A stretch of DNA of 64,000 nucleotides from contig JAOTOL010001637.1 in assembly GCA_034440575.1 (NCBI GenBank), forward strand, positions 2,473,501 to 2,537,500, read 5' to 3'. Position 1 is the stretch's first letter, and each line of letters opens with the position of its first letter. The translations under genes were made by a program, and so were the position numbers. Shown piece after piece: positions 32,938 to 50,562 of this stretch. Source of the stretch: Imbricaverruca yamaguchii. Its lineage: Eukaryota > Arthropoda > Thecostraca > Neoverrucidae. The notes beneath the pieces are model-generated. The model was given only the letters and a program-made list of their open reading frames with translations. It made no database searches and was not told the origin of the DNA.

Positions 32938-34330
32938 TACTACCCTGTTGGTGAAGAAAGACTGTCTTAACCTCGTTCTGCTGTAGTTAACTTTAATTTT
33001 GAATTGATGACCTCTAATGGCAGCATTTCTGTTAAATTCAAACATTTCCCCAAGATATTCCCTCTCCAGACCATGGACAAGCTTAAAGATCTCAATGAGA
33101 TCTCTGCCCTGTTTTTAAAGATGTTGAATGTCCCGCTACTGACTGGAGGGGGGGGAGGGGGTATAATACTCCACCGCTACTGATGTTTTCTAGCAGCTGG
33201 TTCACGTGTTCTACTACCCTGTTGGTGAAGAATGTCTACCTTAAACATGTTCTGCTGTGGTTAACTTTAATTTTGAATTTATGACCTCTAGTTGCATCAT
33301 TTCTGTTCAATTCAAATATTTACCCAAGATATCCCCTCTCCAGACCATGTACAAATTTAAAGACCTTGATGAAATCTCTCAGCCTTCTATATCTAAATAA
33401 AAACATATTCAATTTCTTCAATGTTTCCTCATATGCCAGGTTGCTTATGCCCTTAACCATTTTTGTAGCCCTCTTTTGTACTCTCTAAAAGCCAACAATC
33501 TTTTTCAAAGCTAGGAGACCAAGCTTGGATGCAGTATTCAAAATCTGGCCTGACATATGCACAGTAAAGCTTCCTGATGACTTCCTCACTTCTGTATGAT
33601 ACATTCCTATTTATTGCCCCAATCATTCTCAGTGCCTTCTTCCTGGTTTCCTTGGTCTGTTCTGATGCCCCCAATTTTGTGTTTAGAATAACACCCAAAT
33701 CCTTCTCCTGTTGAGTCACTGATGGCACTTGGCCACCCATCAAGTATGGAGCCTTCATATGCTGGTTACCTACATGCATGATTTTGCACTGATCAAAATT
33801 AAGTCTCATTTGCTATTCTTCAGACCACTTCACAAGTATGTCTAAGTCTTTTTGTAGCAAGATATGCTCATTTTGACCTGTTACTGCCCTAAAGACTTTC
33901 AAATCTTCCACAAATTTCAAAACCTTACTGCTTAGGCCACTTTCAATATTATTTACAAATATAATGAACAGTAGTGGCCCCAGTACTGACCCCTGGGGGA
34001 CTCTACTAAGAATATTTTGCCATGATGACTTTGTACCATTTAGCATCACTCTTTGTTGTCTATCTGAAAGCCACAACTCTATCCATTTTTAGATGCTGCC
34101 TGCAATACCATGGGCCTGAAGCTGTATCATTAACCATGAATGGGGTACCTTGTTAAAGGCCTTACTAAAGTCAAGATATACTACATCAACCTGATTTCCC
34201 TGATTAAATTGTTCTGTGCCAAAGTTAAAAATGACCAAGAGATTTGTGAGGCATGATCACCCCTTTCCTTAACCCATGTTGAGTATCTCTCACCTGGTTC
34301 TCTCACCTGGTTGGTTCCCCAAATTCTTGA
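32938..34330 (-). mobile_element. LINE family X, two overlapping 3' fragments (copy iv)
   Basis: Two partly redundant pieces lie on the minus strand: about 32938-33115 (C-terminal codons) and 33105-34330 (C-terminus back to the polymerase palm). They are joined through a short G-rich filler (33149-33166). Readable blocks are VMLNGTKSSWQNILS, RVPQGSVLGPLLFIIFVNNI, EKDLGVILNTKLGASEQ, KLYCAYVRPDFEYCIQ and AWSP. The catalytic FADD is FVED here (about 33902-33916), so the first catalytic aspartate is lost. Confidence 0.85.
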
Positions 34331-34597
34331 GCATCACTCACCCAGAGATGAGTTCTGTGACCAATGAAGGGCACCCTCTATCTGCAGGTATGCCAGTCCC
34401 CTAGATTAAAGAAAAGTATGGTTATCAGATAGACAGGGCAAGACAGAGGAACTGGAAAGTGTACCCTAAGCAGAAATTGTATGCTATACAGAGTAGTCAC
34501 TACATCTGCTAATATGTTTTAGTCAGAAAATATTTTGGATAGAAGCTAAGAAAGATGAAGTATAGAGAAGTAAAGCTACTCTACAAGTTATATTAGT
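34331..34597. other. No gene recognised
   Basis: Short spacer between LINE X copy iv and the 3' end of LINE Y copy 1; nothing identified. Confidence 0.4.
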
Positions 34598-34908
34598 ATA
34601 TTGCCATAGTCCTATTCAGTATATTCGTACAACAATGTGCAGAGATTTGCATGCAGTGCTGCTTTAAATGTCCCTAGGTCTGTTAAGATTACCACATCTT
34701 CAGGCAGCGAATTCCAGGTGGCACAGCATCTGAGGCTAAAAATCTCTTCCTGCAATCTACTGATGCTCGCCTGTGTGCCAATTTCAAGGAGTGGCCACGG
34801 TGTTCACTGAAGGTGCCAGCACAAACATGTCAGTGATCTTAATGGCAGAATGGCCATGAAAAATCTTCCAGCATTTGATCATGTCTGTTCGAATTCATCT
34901 ACCTTTAA

Positions 34909-35947
34909 CACTCGCACGTCCGGTGGTCCGCGCCAACTTCGCATGTCCGGGGGGGGCAGATGTCTGCCCCCCCAAGATCTCTGGAACTATGCTAGCTAGC
35001 GACAAACGGAAAACGGCGTTGGATAGCTGGTGGCAGGCTGTATCGAAAGTGTTTCGGTCATTTTTTCGCTCAGGTCAATATTCAGATCACTGGGCCATCT
35101 TAGGTCAAAGTTGACCAGATCATGTGGGACTCGGATATTGACACATATCTCAGGACCTGTAAAAGATATAAACAAATGGCAAACGCTATTCGACAGTCCT
35201 TGAACCTTAGACAGTCCTTGAACCTTCGACAGTCCTGCGCTACCGACAATAGGCGGTGTAATTTAAGGTCAGGTCAACCGAAACTTAGGTCAAGGTCATG
35301 AAGTCATGATCTCAGGTCAAGGCCTAGGGAGGTCATGTAAGGTATCAATCGACACGTCTTGACGATACAAGCACAATGACGGTACTTTCAGCCTTCTAGC
35401 TCAATACAGTGCGACGTAATGTGCAGAAATGTGTAGTGATCTCAGGTGACCCCAGAGACCTTGGTGAGGTCACTGAGCAAAAATGTCAGCGGTAACATTG
35501 AGCATAGCTTCCATCCACATGCCACAACCGTTGTGAGATCATTCCGAGCGCAAATGTGTAACTAGGAAACATTTGTATATTTTACCATAGCCTTATAATG
35601 GGGAAGCCATGGCAACGACCTGACCTAAGGTCAATACTACGAAAAAAAACCCGATATACATATTATGGTCCCTGATGAGATGATGACATACTATAAGTGT
35701 GAAATCAATCGCCTAATTATTGTGGAAGTTATGCCACCTAGAACTCCGAGGGTAGTTGGGTCACTTCGCCTGACCTGGTGACCTGACTTGAGATGGCCCA
35801 GGATTAAAAATGTATGAGGATGTGCGGAAAAGACCAATGAACAGCTGTGCGAGGTTTGGCCTTGCTAACCCTATTAGTTTGGCGGCAAATGAGGAAAAAC
35901 CGGAGGGTGGGGGAGGCATGTATCTGCCCCCCCCGGACGTGCGAGTG
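34909..35947. mobile_element. piggyBac-like non-autonomous DNA transposon (TTAA target)
   Basis: Perfect 15-bp terminal inverted repeats CACTCGCACGTCCGG (34909-34923 and 35933-35947) sit inside a TTAA duplication (34905-34908 and 35948-35951). The uninterrupted LINE Y copy at about 57441-57450 reads CAGTTTAAGG where a single TTAA would predict CAGTTAAAGG, one substitution away, so the empty site supports the boundaries. Near both ends runs of seven or eight G (or C) form GGGGGGGCAGAT. The interior has no transposase coding sequence but carries many AGGTCA motifs. TTAA targets are typical of piggyBac; the family assignment is inference. Confidence 0.9.
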
Positions 35948-35951
35948 TTAA

Positions 35952-37030
35952 CTGAGTACAAATCTAGTTTCTGTAATCGGGCTCCATAATCCAGACTATT
36001 CATCCCCTCTATGCTTCTTGTCCACCTCTGTACAGATTCTAGATGCTTTAAATCCCCAATGTAACCTGTGTTCCAAGCACATGATGAAAACTCCAAAAGT
36101 GGCCTGAGTAATGTATAGTGTTTTCATAAATTCAGGTGAGTGGCATAAAGTAGAACTTAGCAGGTTGCTGGCCAAGCTCCCAGCTTTCTGTACTATTATG
36201 TGAGCATGTTGATGAAATCGCAAGTTTGTATCTGCTGCGATGCCCAAGTCAGTATGGACCTTAACAAAGCTCACATGAAAACCATCCAGATAATAATTTG
36301 CTTAAGGACCAAGATTTATACAGTCATATGAGCCACGGTGTACTTTCAGAACTGCACATTTCTTGGCATTCATTGCTGGCCCCCATGACTTGGCAGTACC
36401 AACCAGAGTATCTATATCTTTTTGACCCTGTGAGATGCCAGCCAGCAGGTCTGAGACAGATTTGTACTTAAGTTTCATGTATATTTTCAGGTCATCTGCA
36501 AAAACCTTGAATTGAGACTGAATATCATGAGGTACATAGTTCACATAGATCAGAAATAACACAAGACCTAGCACAGAGCCTTGAGATACTCCACTCAGAA
36601 CATTCTTAGGTTTGCTTGAAGACCCAGAGACAAGCACCTGCATTGTTCTCCCACAGACAAAATTTATCATCCAGGTGAGGATTGTCTCTGGGATCCCTAA
36701 AGCTCGAAGTTTTGTCAGTAGTAGGAAATGATTAACAACATCAAACGCCTTTGAAAAATCGAAGAAAATTACATCCACCATATATCCCTCATCTAGCCAG
36801 GTAGAGATAGTCTCATATGTTAGAAGTAACTGATCCTCTACGGAACGTCCACGACGGAAGTCAAATTGTCCTTGGTCCAGCAAATGATGGACCTCGAAGT
36901 ATTCTGTGAGCTTCTCAACAATTATACGTTTAAGAATTTTGCATGGGACCGAAGTAAGACTCACTGGGCGATAATTTAGTGGATCATGCCTGGAACCCTT
37001 TTTAAAGATTTGGATTACTTGTGAATACAA
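35952..37030 (-). pseudogene. LINE Y reverse transcriptase (copy 1)
   Basis: The main open frame (37030-36302) reads QIFKKGSRHDPLNYRPVSLT, LLDQGQFDFRRGRSVEDQ, FFDFSKAFDVVNHFLLLTKL, LSGVSQGSVLGLVLFLIYVN and FKVFADDLKIYMKL, with the catalytic FADD at about 36491-36502. A second frame (36274-35996) continues with HTDLGIAADTNLRFHQHAH, the thumb. Frame breaks near 36300 and 36090 and the nested TTAA element end the coding sequence. Jockey/CR1-type non-LTR polymerase. Confidence 0.88.
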
Positions 37031-37034
37031 TTAA

Positions 37035-38282
37035 TTAAGGGTGGAGCCCATCAGAGCCCATGCTGGAAGACCCATCTGCCTCACTAAAATTTTTGAGCAC
37101 ATCAGCTTCAGAAATGTTGGTGCTCTGCATCACTGCTTCAGTGGTTTGGTGTGGGGCTGGGTTTGCTAGTCTACTTGTGCAATATACTGAGAAAAAGGCC
37201 ACTGCAAATATTTCAGCCATTTCCTGGCAGTCACTTGTGATTCCATATTTCCACTTCAATGGCCCGAGGGATGTTTTGCCGATATTCTGATGTATGTAAG
37301 AGTGAAATTCCTTGGAAGATAGTTTGTGAATTAATGACAATTCATACTTAATCTGGGAGTGAATACTAAAATTTATACACTGTTTATTTAAATCTTGGAA
37401 AGATCTCAGTGAACGATCTGTCTGTGCAGACTGTCTCCCAAATTGGTCTCTGTCCTGTTTGTACTTTGTCCATGCATCCTTTCTCCTGCTTATTAAGCTT
37501 TGAGAAGGTCTGGTTGGCCATGGAGGATGCCCCCTTGGTACAACAATGGGTACATACAAATTTACAAGAGCTGATAATGTTTCTAGGAACCTATTGCACT
37601 TTCCACTAGTGTCTAAATGCTGAAACTCAAGGCTCCAGTCATATTCAGCCAGACGTTCCGTAATCGCCCTGTAGTTTCCTCTATGCCAAGAACTTTTCAG
37701 TATGGAGTCGATGCGCCCCTAAGCCCAAATAACCAACCAACTTTTCAGTATGGTATCGCTAGATGTAGTTCATTTTCTTGTCTGAAAATAATCGTGAATT
37801 AAAACAGAACAGTGTTGGCATTTGGCAAAGGGGGGTAATATTTATACTACTCCAACCCTATCTACTTCAGAAGTTAAAATTAAATCCAGTATGTTTCCAG
37901 AAATTACAAAAGTAGGCTGATGAATCCACTGAGTTAGACAAAGCATCTGAAACAGTCAATGAAAGATCTATCTGTGGGAGTAATGCTCACTGTGTCAGTA
38001 GCACCATCAGACCAATGCACTGATGATAAATTAAAGTGTCTCAAGGTAACTATTTCTTTCCCATCACAAAAATCAGTCAAAAAAAGTTACAAGTGCCTGG
38101 CTCTGGCCCTCAGAGTTTGATGAAGGGTGGTAAACACACACTATGTGAAGGCAGAAATCCTTCAGAAAAATAACATGAACATTGGGAGTGGAGACCTTGA
38201 TTGATTCAAACTTAATGCCATGCTTCACATAAAGGCAAACACCATGCTTGGTAGTAGGACCAATTGTGTCATTTCTCACCAT
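37035..38282 (-). pseudogene. LINE Y endonuclease and linker (copy 1)
   Basis: Broken frames on the minus strand. TTKHGVCLYVKHGIKFESI and HIVCVYHPSSNSEGQSQAL (38282-38073) are endonuclease blocks. The linker from 37559 reads KDAWTKYKQDRDQFGRQ and ELSLIHKLSSKEFHSYIHQN before DVLKNFSEADGSSSMGSDG, the entry to the reverse transcriptase. The GDFN region near 38050 is damaged. Confidence 0.75.
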
Positions 38283-38479
38283 CTCCTAACCTGCTATATA
38301 TACAAACGAGCTAGGAACTGATGGTAACAACCAAGTTTCGTTAACTGCCAGTATGTCTTTTTTTTGTCTGAGAGGAAAGTGGATGTATACATAATTTTAT
38401 TTTGTATGCACCTAAGATTCACTAAAGATATTTTAAGTTTGGGGAAAACAAAACTTGCCAGAAAGTATTCAAGGGAGCC

Positions 38480-39030
38480 TTGCTTGTTAGTTTAAAGGTT
38501 TTTGCTCCCCCATCCTAGCATGCCTGCATCTGTAGAACTCTTGTCATTGAAAGTATGTTATGTCCCTATGAATATAAAGGGACTTTAAGTCCTCATGTTT
38601 TGCCATTTCTCTGGCCTTTTCGAGAAGCAGTTTTCGCATATCAATATCCACTATTTTCGCCCCATAAATATCCTTCTCCTGACTAATGCATACTATATCT
38701 GCCAGGACAACCTCAGCACCAATGATTTTTTTTGTGCTGCTTCCATTACTTTTTGTTGTACTTCAGGCAGGGATCTAGCTCCAGAACCACATAATTATAG
38801 AGTCCCTTCTTTTCTTCTGCTCCTCCATCTCTCTCAACTCCTCTCGAATTTCCACTCTGGGCTTCTCAGGGCAGGGTTTGGAGATGTTCGGTGTTGCCTC
38901 CCCCCCAGACATCAATGCCTGTACCTGAGCAGTAAGTGCCTCAACAGCCTTACACAACGTTTTGACAGTCTGGTGCAGCTGCCCAAATGCTCCAGGGTTT
39001 ACGCCATTCCATCCTGAGGAACTGGAAGCA
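38480..39030 (-). pseudogene. LINE Y ORF1-like protein, broken
   Basis: The minus strand reads SSSGWNGVNPGAFGQLHQTV, LCKAVEALTAQVQALMSGGE, EELREMEEQKKRRDSIIMWF, then in shifted frames SLPEVQQKVMEAAQKK, IGAEVVLADIVCISQEKDI and VDIDMRKLLLEKAREMAK. A coiled-coil-like Glu/Lys stretch followed by RDSIIMWF and a LLEKAREM helix is characteristic of LINE ORF1 RNA-binding proteins. Frame changes occur near 38775 and 38725. Confidence 0.65.
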
Positions 39031-39035
39031 GTCAG

Positions 39036-39583
39036 TACTTTAATAAATCTGTTTCCTTCCAGATAACTAAATATTTTATCCTTGATGATTGATTCAAGTA
39101 CCTTGCAGACTAGGGATGTGAGACTTACTGGCCTATAGTTTTCAACCTTCCTCATTTCTCCTTTCCTGAAAATAGGAACTACATTTGCCCTTTTCCAATC
39201 TGTTGGAATTTCATTTTGTGAAACTGATCTACAAAATATTATACTAAGTGGAAATGCCAGTTCCTTTTCAGCTTCCCGCAATACCTAAGCATAAATTTCA
39301 TCAGGTCCTGCTGCCTTGTTTGCTTTATTTTCCTGATATGATTGAAAACAACATCACTGTCAATGAAATCAACATCATTTCTCTTATCACATGTCACTGA
39401 ACTATGGTAAACGGTCGGCAGATTGGTCATGTCTTCCCATGTAAACACTGATTTAGACTGCTTGCTCAGCTCCTCAACCATCTCAGTATCCTCACCCAAT
39501 ATAGTCCCATTTACTTCCAGTGGACCAATTGTCCAAGAAACTTGACTCAGCTTGTAGAAACTTTTTTTTAATTGCTTTCCCAT
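39036..39583 (-). pseudogene. LINE X reverse transcriptase, N-terminal part (copy v)
   Basis: Frames 39583-39239 and 39281-39036 read FYKLSQVSWTIGPLEVNGTI, NHIRKIKQTRQQDLMKFMLR (frame damage in PNKAAGPD), ELAFPLSIIFCRSVSQNEIP, WKRANVVPIFRKGEMRKVEN, YRPVSLTSLVCKVLESIIKD and then pass without a stop into the LINE Y ORF1 sequence. The polymerase catalytic core is not present. Confidence 0.85.
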
Positions 39584-39799
39584 TACAGTTTCTAGCTAAA
39601 TCCAGTTCTTTTGCTCGTTTTGCTGCTCTGGTTTTTTGCTTGAGTGTCCCTAGCTTGTCGATACGCCTTTAGATTTACAATATTTGAAGACTCCTTAAGC
39701 AGGCTAAATGCAGCTTTCTAAGCCTTAATTCTTTTTATCAAGATTTGAACTTTTCCCACATTTCACAGGCATTTAAGTAGGAGAATTCTTCTTCCCATC

Positions 39800-40546
39800 T
39801 TATGGCACTTAAAACCGCTCTCATGCAGTCAAAGTCTGCTCGGTTGAAATTTGGAACCTTTACCAAATTATCCTTAATAATTTACACTGCATGTGCCTTG
39901 AATCTAACTATGTTATGGTCACTTCTTCCCAGAGTTTCTCCTACAGTCAAGTCTTGAACCCAATCACTTAAATCTGAGAATATAAGGTCCAAGAATGAGC
40001 CATGCCTGGTAGGTTCCATTACAACTTGGTGTAAGAACAGGTCCTCTTCAAGGCATTTCCTAAACATTTTGCATGATGGGAGCCAACACCAACATTTTCA
40101 TATCCTTTTAGATTAAAGTCGCCAAGAATAAGGCACTTCCTCCGAAAGTTTCTACTGATTTCCTCACAAATCATCTTGTCAAGCTCCAGTTGCTGATAAT
40201 GTGGCAGGGTTCCTGAACGATAGAAAGCTCCTATCCTCCCATGTGTATTGCTGTTGCCTTTTCCCACAGCGACATCAAGCCAAATGGACTAAACAGACAC
40301 ATTTTTATCCCCAACTGCTACTTTTTGAGAACTGAATAAGCTATTCACATAGAGCATTACACCACGCCCTTTCACTTCTGGATCCCTATTGCATGAAAAC
40401 ATTTTATCCCTGGATCTCATAGTTCTGCAAGTTATCTCCAAAATACTCCTCATTGACCCATGCCTCCATAATGCAAACAAAATCTGGTTCCTCCTCAGCA
40501 ACATAACACTTGAACTCATCAAATTTGGATCAGATACTCTGAGCAT
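39800..40546 (-). pseudogene. LINE X endonuclease (copy v)
   Basis: Readable blocks on the minus strand: MRSRDKMFSCNRDPEVKGRG, GAFYRSGTLPHYQQLELDKM, KCLILGDFNLKGYENVGVG (GDFN intact) and GETLGRSDHNIVRFKA (SDH intact). Frames break near 40289, 40060 and 39882. Confidence 0.85.
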
Positions 40547-40549
40547 TAA

Positions 40550-41694
40550 GTATCATACACTTAGCATATGCTCCATAACCACCTTTGTCTTTTTCATGCT
40601 GAGGAGTTCTTTTATCACTGGATGAACTACCACTCTGCCTCCTTGAACTACTGCTGTCCCTATTTGCTGACTTTGAGGTTAATTGCCTTGGTTGACACTG
40701 TTGGAATATCCCTGAGATGGCATGCATTTTCATCCCTCCCCATCCCATTTCCTAGTTTCCCTGAAGTACATGCTCATACGCTGTCTAACACATGAACCTC
40801 CTTCTCAGAGAAGTGCAGGCCAACCCTCTGATAGAGGTCCCAGGATCCATAAAACCTGCACCACTCATCAACAGATGTGAAACCTAATTCATGGCAGAGC
40901 TTACTTACCCTGGCATTGGCTGCCAGTGCCCTAGAGCTCCACCCAGGGGAGGCTCCAGCCCTAGGCAAAATCGCAGTTACAATGACTCTTATTGCTATCC
41001 TTCAGGGTGCCCAGATGGGCCCTATAGTCCTACAGCAGCTCCTCACTCCTAGCAGGACCTATGTTATTCACCCCTACTTGTACTATAACTGTGCTAAGCT
41101 GGTGATCACTGGTTGCCTGTACCACCACTGACACCAGGTCCTTAACCTTGGCGCCGGGCCTGGTGATGCGCCTCCTGTCCTTCCTACCTTTACAAAATAC
41201 CAGATCTAAATGTTGCACATGAGAATCACCTACGACCAGTACTGTATCCTCACTACTACTATCCTGGGTGCAAGATAGTGCCTGGAATCTATTCGATATT
41301 GCTATGCCTGCTTGTTGATCAGTTTGATTAGGCTTCCTCCCACTCCTACCACCTGCCACCTGCCACTCACTGACCCTTTCCTCAGGCTCACATCTCCAAA
41401 TCCTCCACCCCTGACATCATGCCACTTCCCCTCCTGTGACCTACCAGAACTACCCCTCCTCTGTTCAATATTAACACTCTCCTCTAGAGAAATACCAGCC
41501 ACCTCCACAGTAGGGGAAGCCTCAGCTATCTGGTGGCCTGCGACCACCTGGGCATATGATGTCCCTGCTGCGGAGTGACCCCTTGTTGCCATTATCTTGC
41601 CCACCCTGTGCAACGAGGGCAGCCTTGAGCTTAGAAAGCTCTGCCCTAAGGCCCTAATCTCTTCCTCTAGTGCTTGCATCCTGGTAGAAGCCAT
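40550..41694 (-). pseudogene. LINE X ORF1 with SGNH esterase domain (copy v)
   Basis: The N-terminal frame (41694-41302) begins MASTRMQALEEEIRALGQSF, a short coiled coil, then GTSYAQVVAGHQIAEASPTV. The next frame (41359-41030) carries EDTVLVVGDSHVQHLDLVF with the GDS nucleophile block, RRITRPGAKVKDLVSVVVQ, and VIVQVGVNNIGPARSEELL. The last part (40968-40774) has RVGLHFSEKEVHVLDSV, in which the usual Asp-Gly-Leu-His Asp is replaced by Val. ORF1 esterases are established for CR1 LINEs; two or three frame breaks make this copy inactive. Confidence 0.85.
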
Positions 41695-42199
41695 CCTAGA
41701 TTTAGATTGAAATTAACTCGTTAAACAACCAACAAAAATTAATTGAAAAATAGCCAACTATTATTCACTATAAATCTCTACCTCCTATACTGTCAGATAA
41801 TGATCTAAGTACCTCAAGAATACCAAAACACTAAGCAGAAACTATTGAACAACTGTTTGTTTTTGTGTTTTTTTTTTCTTCAAATTAAATGTCTGATCTA
41901 ATTGTCTTCTAGACAAGTAGACGACTATATGGATATCACTTTTGATATCTCTTCTGGCTAGACATGAAAATGAACAGTCACACAGCACTTATGAATACCA
42001 CCAACTTAGTATTAAGCTCTATATTAAACTTAAGCACAAAAGAGACTGCACCTCAAAACTAAATAAAGTATGTTAGGAAAGTATTAGTATTCTCTAATGT
42101 ACTTATAATATCTACACACTTGTAATATCTCCAACTGAGCAAAACTAAATACTAAAATACTCCAAAAATATGCCTAACATAAAAAGTTTTGTTGTAAAA

Positions 42200-42480
42200 A
42201 TGCTGTAGCATAACGTAGCCTAACCTTCCATGAAATAAAGGAAACTATTTTATAAATAATTGAAAATTTTCATACATTTTTGTCTCAAATATTTTAAAAT
42301 AAATTCCAACCTAAACCACCCTACCCTAACCTAGCCTGAACTATTTTTTAAGACAAAAAAACTTTTTTTTCATCTAAATTTGTATGAGTTATATCAAACC
42401 CTAAGAGAGAAACTAACACGAAATCTAACCAATTTATGTGCTTCATGGAGGTGAAATGTGTGCAAAACTTGTCTCATGGT
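42200..42480. repeat. Unclassified interspersed repeat, copy 1
   Basis: It shares with 60990-61265 the order AT-rich start, CCTAACCTAGCCTGAAC, TTTTTTAAGA.AAAAAACTTT, then TGTGCTTCATGGAGG and AAATGTGTG.AAAAC. No coding sequence or termini were recognised. Confidence 0.6.
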
Positions 42481-42693
42481 TACCTCAAACTGCAATAATA
42501 CTGCCAAGTCCAATGCTGAGCTAATATAGTATCTATGTATATGGTATCTATGTACATATCTTGCATGGTATCTATGGTAGGTACATGCCTTTTGTGTTTG
42601 TTTTCAGATATGCATAGTTAAAATATGAATACTAATGCCTATACTGTTGTTATATAGTAGACCACATCACATGTAGCCAATTCACCTGGAATC

Positions 42694-42775
42694 ATTAAAT
42701 ATTGTTAGTTATTAGGGCTTTAGGGTGCATCAACTGCATTGATCATATAGCACATTGTGTGCCACGATCCATAGT
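42694..42775 (-). mobile_element. SINE 3' domain fragment
   Basis: On the plus strand GTTAGTTATTAGGGCTTTAG, GGTGCATCAACTGCATTG, ATCATATAGCACATTG. It matches the 55-bp insert at 51921-51975 and, more distantly, the 3' domain of SINE families A and C. Confidence 0.6.
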
Positions 42776-42887
42776 GGTGAATTTAAACGTAACGCTGAGG
42801 TCTATAGTCTATCACGTGCCTAATGGAAGTTTACGTCAGACAAAGTGGGGAAATGTCTGAGAAAGCTCTGGGAGCAAAACTTCACTA

Positions 42888-49296
<6,409 letters not shown>

Positions 49297-49830
49297 TATC
49301 TATCATTTTTTTAATCTATCTAGGGTTTAGGGTCAATTATCCAGTCTTATAAGCAATGTGTGATTTAACATTGCACATTTGATTCGTTTCCTTGCAAGTC
49401 ATCATGACTTGGCAGTAGGTACATACCTAGAAGAGGGGGGTTCTGAACACTTGAGGAATTATGTAACAAATAGCTCTACTGCCACTTCTGTACAGCTGAA
49501 CCAGTAATTGTACTGTGTGTACTGAACACAACAATGAATAATCTATCCATATTCAAACAGTTCCTTTCAATGAAAATCCTCTAGACACTTGCAAAGAGAA
49601 ACTTTAAAAGGGATCACCATGTTTTGTAGTGGTGTGCCATATTCTGGACACCAAAATGCTGTTGTGCAAGATTACCTCATTGTAGTTGTTGGTGCAAGCT
49701 ATTAGTAGCCACTAAAAAATGCTGGTGTAATTGCAATTTTTTAAAATAAAATGAACATAACTTCCTTATGGTTTCCTTAAGCACTGCTCCTGGAAGATTA
49801 GGTGCAGTGCAGCACTCTCTACCAGCATAT
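49297..49830. other. Unclassified sequence with one half of an inverted repeat pair
   Basis: No coding sequence. Bases 49600-49790 are the diverged reverse complement of 54405-54580 (shared TGCAATTACACCAGCAT, CTAATAGCTTG.ACCA and ACACCACTA). The pair flanks block B copy 2, roughly 4.7 kb apart. Confidence 0.6.
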
Positions 49831-50560
49831 ATGAAGTGCTGGAGCTCATCCTTGTACAATGGCTGGAGCCATTTTTCCATATGAATGATGCTCAGTTTGG
49901 CTTCAAAGCCGGACACTCCACCACCCAGGCTACATATGTTCTGAAGGAAACTATTCACCACTATGCCAGGCAGGGTAGCCCAGTCTATGCCTGCTTCTTA
50001 GATGCCAGCAAGGCATTTGACAGTTTGTCATGCAAAGCTTTTTCAAATACTAGCTGACAGGTGTCCCGACAGCATACCTCAGACTTCTAATTACATGGTA
50101 TCGGTCCCAACAGATGGGAGTGAGGTGGGCTGACAGTAGATCAGAATCATTTTCTATTAAGAATGGTGTCAGACAAGGGGGAAATACCTGACCTCTGCTG
50201 TTTAATGTGTGCATAGATAAGCTTTTATATGATTTGCAGAAGACTCATGTGGGTTGTCATGTTGGACTGCATGCTGTAAATGTTCTGGCATATGCTGATG
50301 ACATTGTTCTGCTGGCCCCCACTAGGGCAGGACTTCAGGTGCTAGTTAGGTCATGTGAGACCTTTGTAGCCTCAATGGATGTGAAACTTAATGTTGAAAA
50401 GACTGTCTGTATGGTGTTTTGCCCTCAAAGACCATACTCATCATCACATCTGATGTGTTGCCAAGGGCCACAAGTACTCCTCTGTGGAAAACTGCTTACA
50501 TGGGTCCAGAAGTTCAGATATCTGGGGCACAAAATTGAATGCAACATGAGTGATTGTGCA
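49830..50560 (+). pseudogene. LINE reverse transcriptase of a YADD type (family V), broken
   Basis: The first frame reads NDAQFGFKAGHSTTQATYVL and YACFLDASKAFDSLS. After a break, VPTAYLRLLITWYRSQQMGV, NGVRQGG, one stop, then PLLFNVCIDKLLYDLQKTH and NVLAYADDIVLLAPTRAGLQ with the catalytic YADD (50291-50302), then FRYLGHKIECNMSD. The sequence differs from the X, Y and Z families; the clade is not assigned. It is cut on the right by the 3' end of LINE X copy vi. Its last ~90 bases also begin block B copy 1. Confidence 0.8.
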
Positions 50561-50562
50561 GA

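Larger units (their letters stand above)
34598..39035 (-). mobile_element. LINE family Y, copy 1 (with a nested DNA element)
   Basis: On the minus strand: ORF1-like coding (39030-38480), endonuclease (38450-37800), linker and reverse transcriptase (37560-36300), thumb (36300-34700) and 3' end. It aligns with copy 2 on the plus strand (54636-57758). Copy 1 has lost about 265 bases of the endonuclease C-terminus near 37830, at a point where copy 2 shows CCCAATG twice. A 1039-bp TTAA-flanked element is inserted in its thumb region. Its 5' edge at about 39035 abuts LINE X copy v. Confidence 0.85.
39036..42060 (-). mobile_element. LINE family X (copy v), 5' two thirds
   Basis: On the minus strand: 5' untranslated region (about 42060-41700, matching 30306-30580 of copy iii), ORF1 (41694-40550), endonuclease (40546-39800) and reverse transcriptase N-terminus (39700-39036). 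It is cut at 39036 within KDKIFSYLEGNRF, where LINE Y begins on the same strand. Copies iii and v form a diverged inverted pair about 6 kb apart. Confidence 0.88.

Noticed and set aside
38775..39281. Chimeric LINE X/LINE Y frame as a real fusion protein
   Set aside because: It is simply an open frame across a nested insertion boundary and ends in a broken ORF1.
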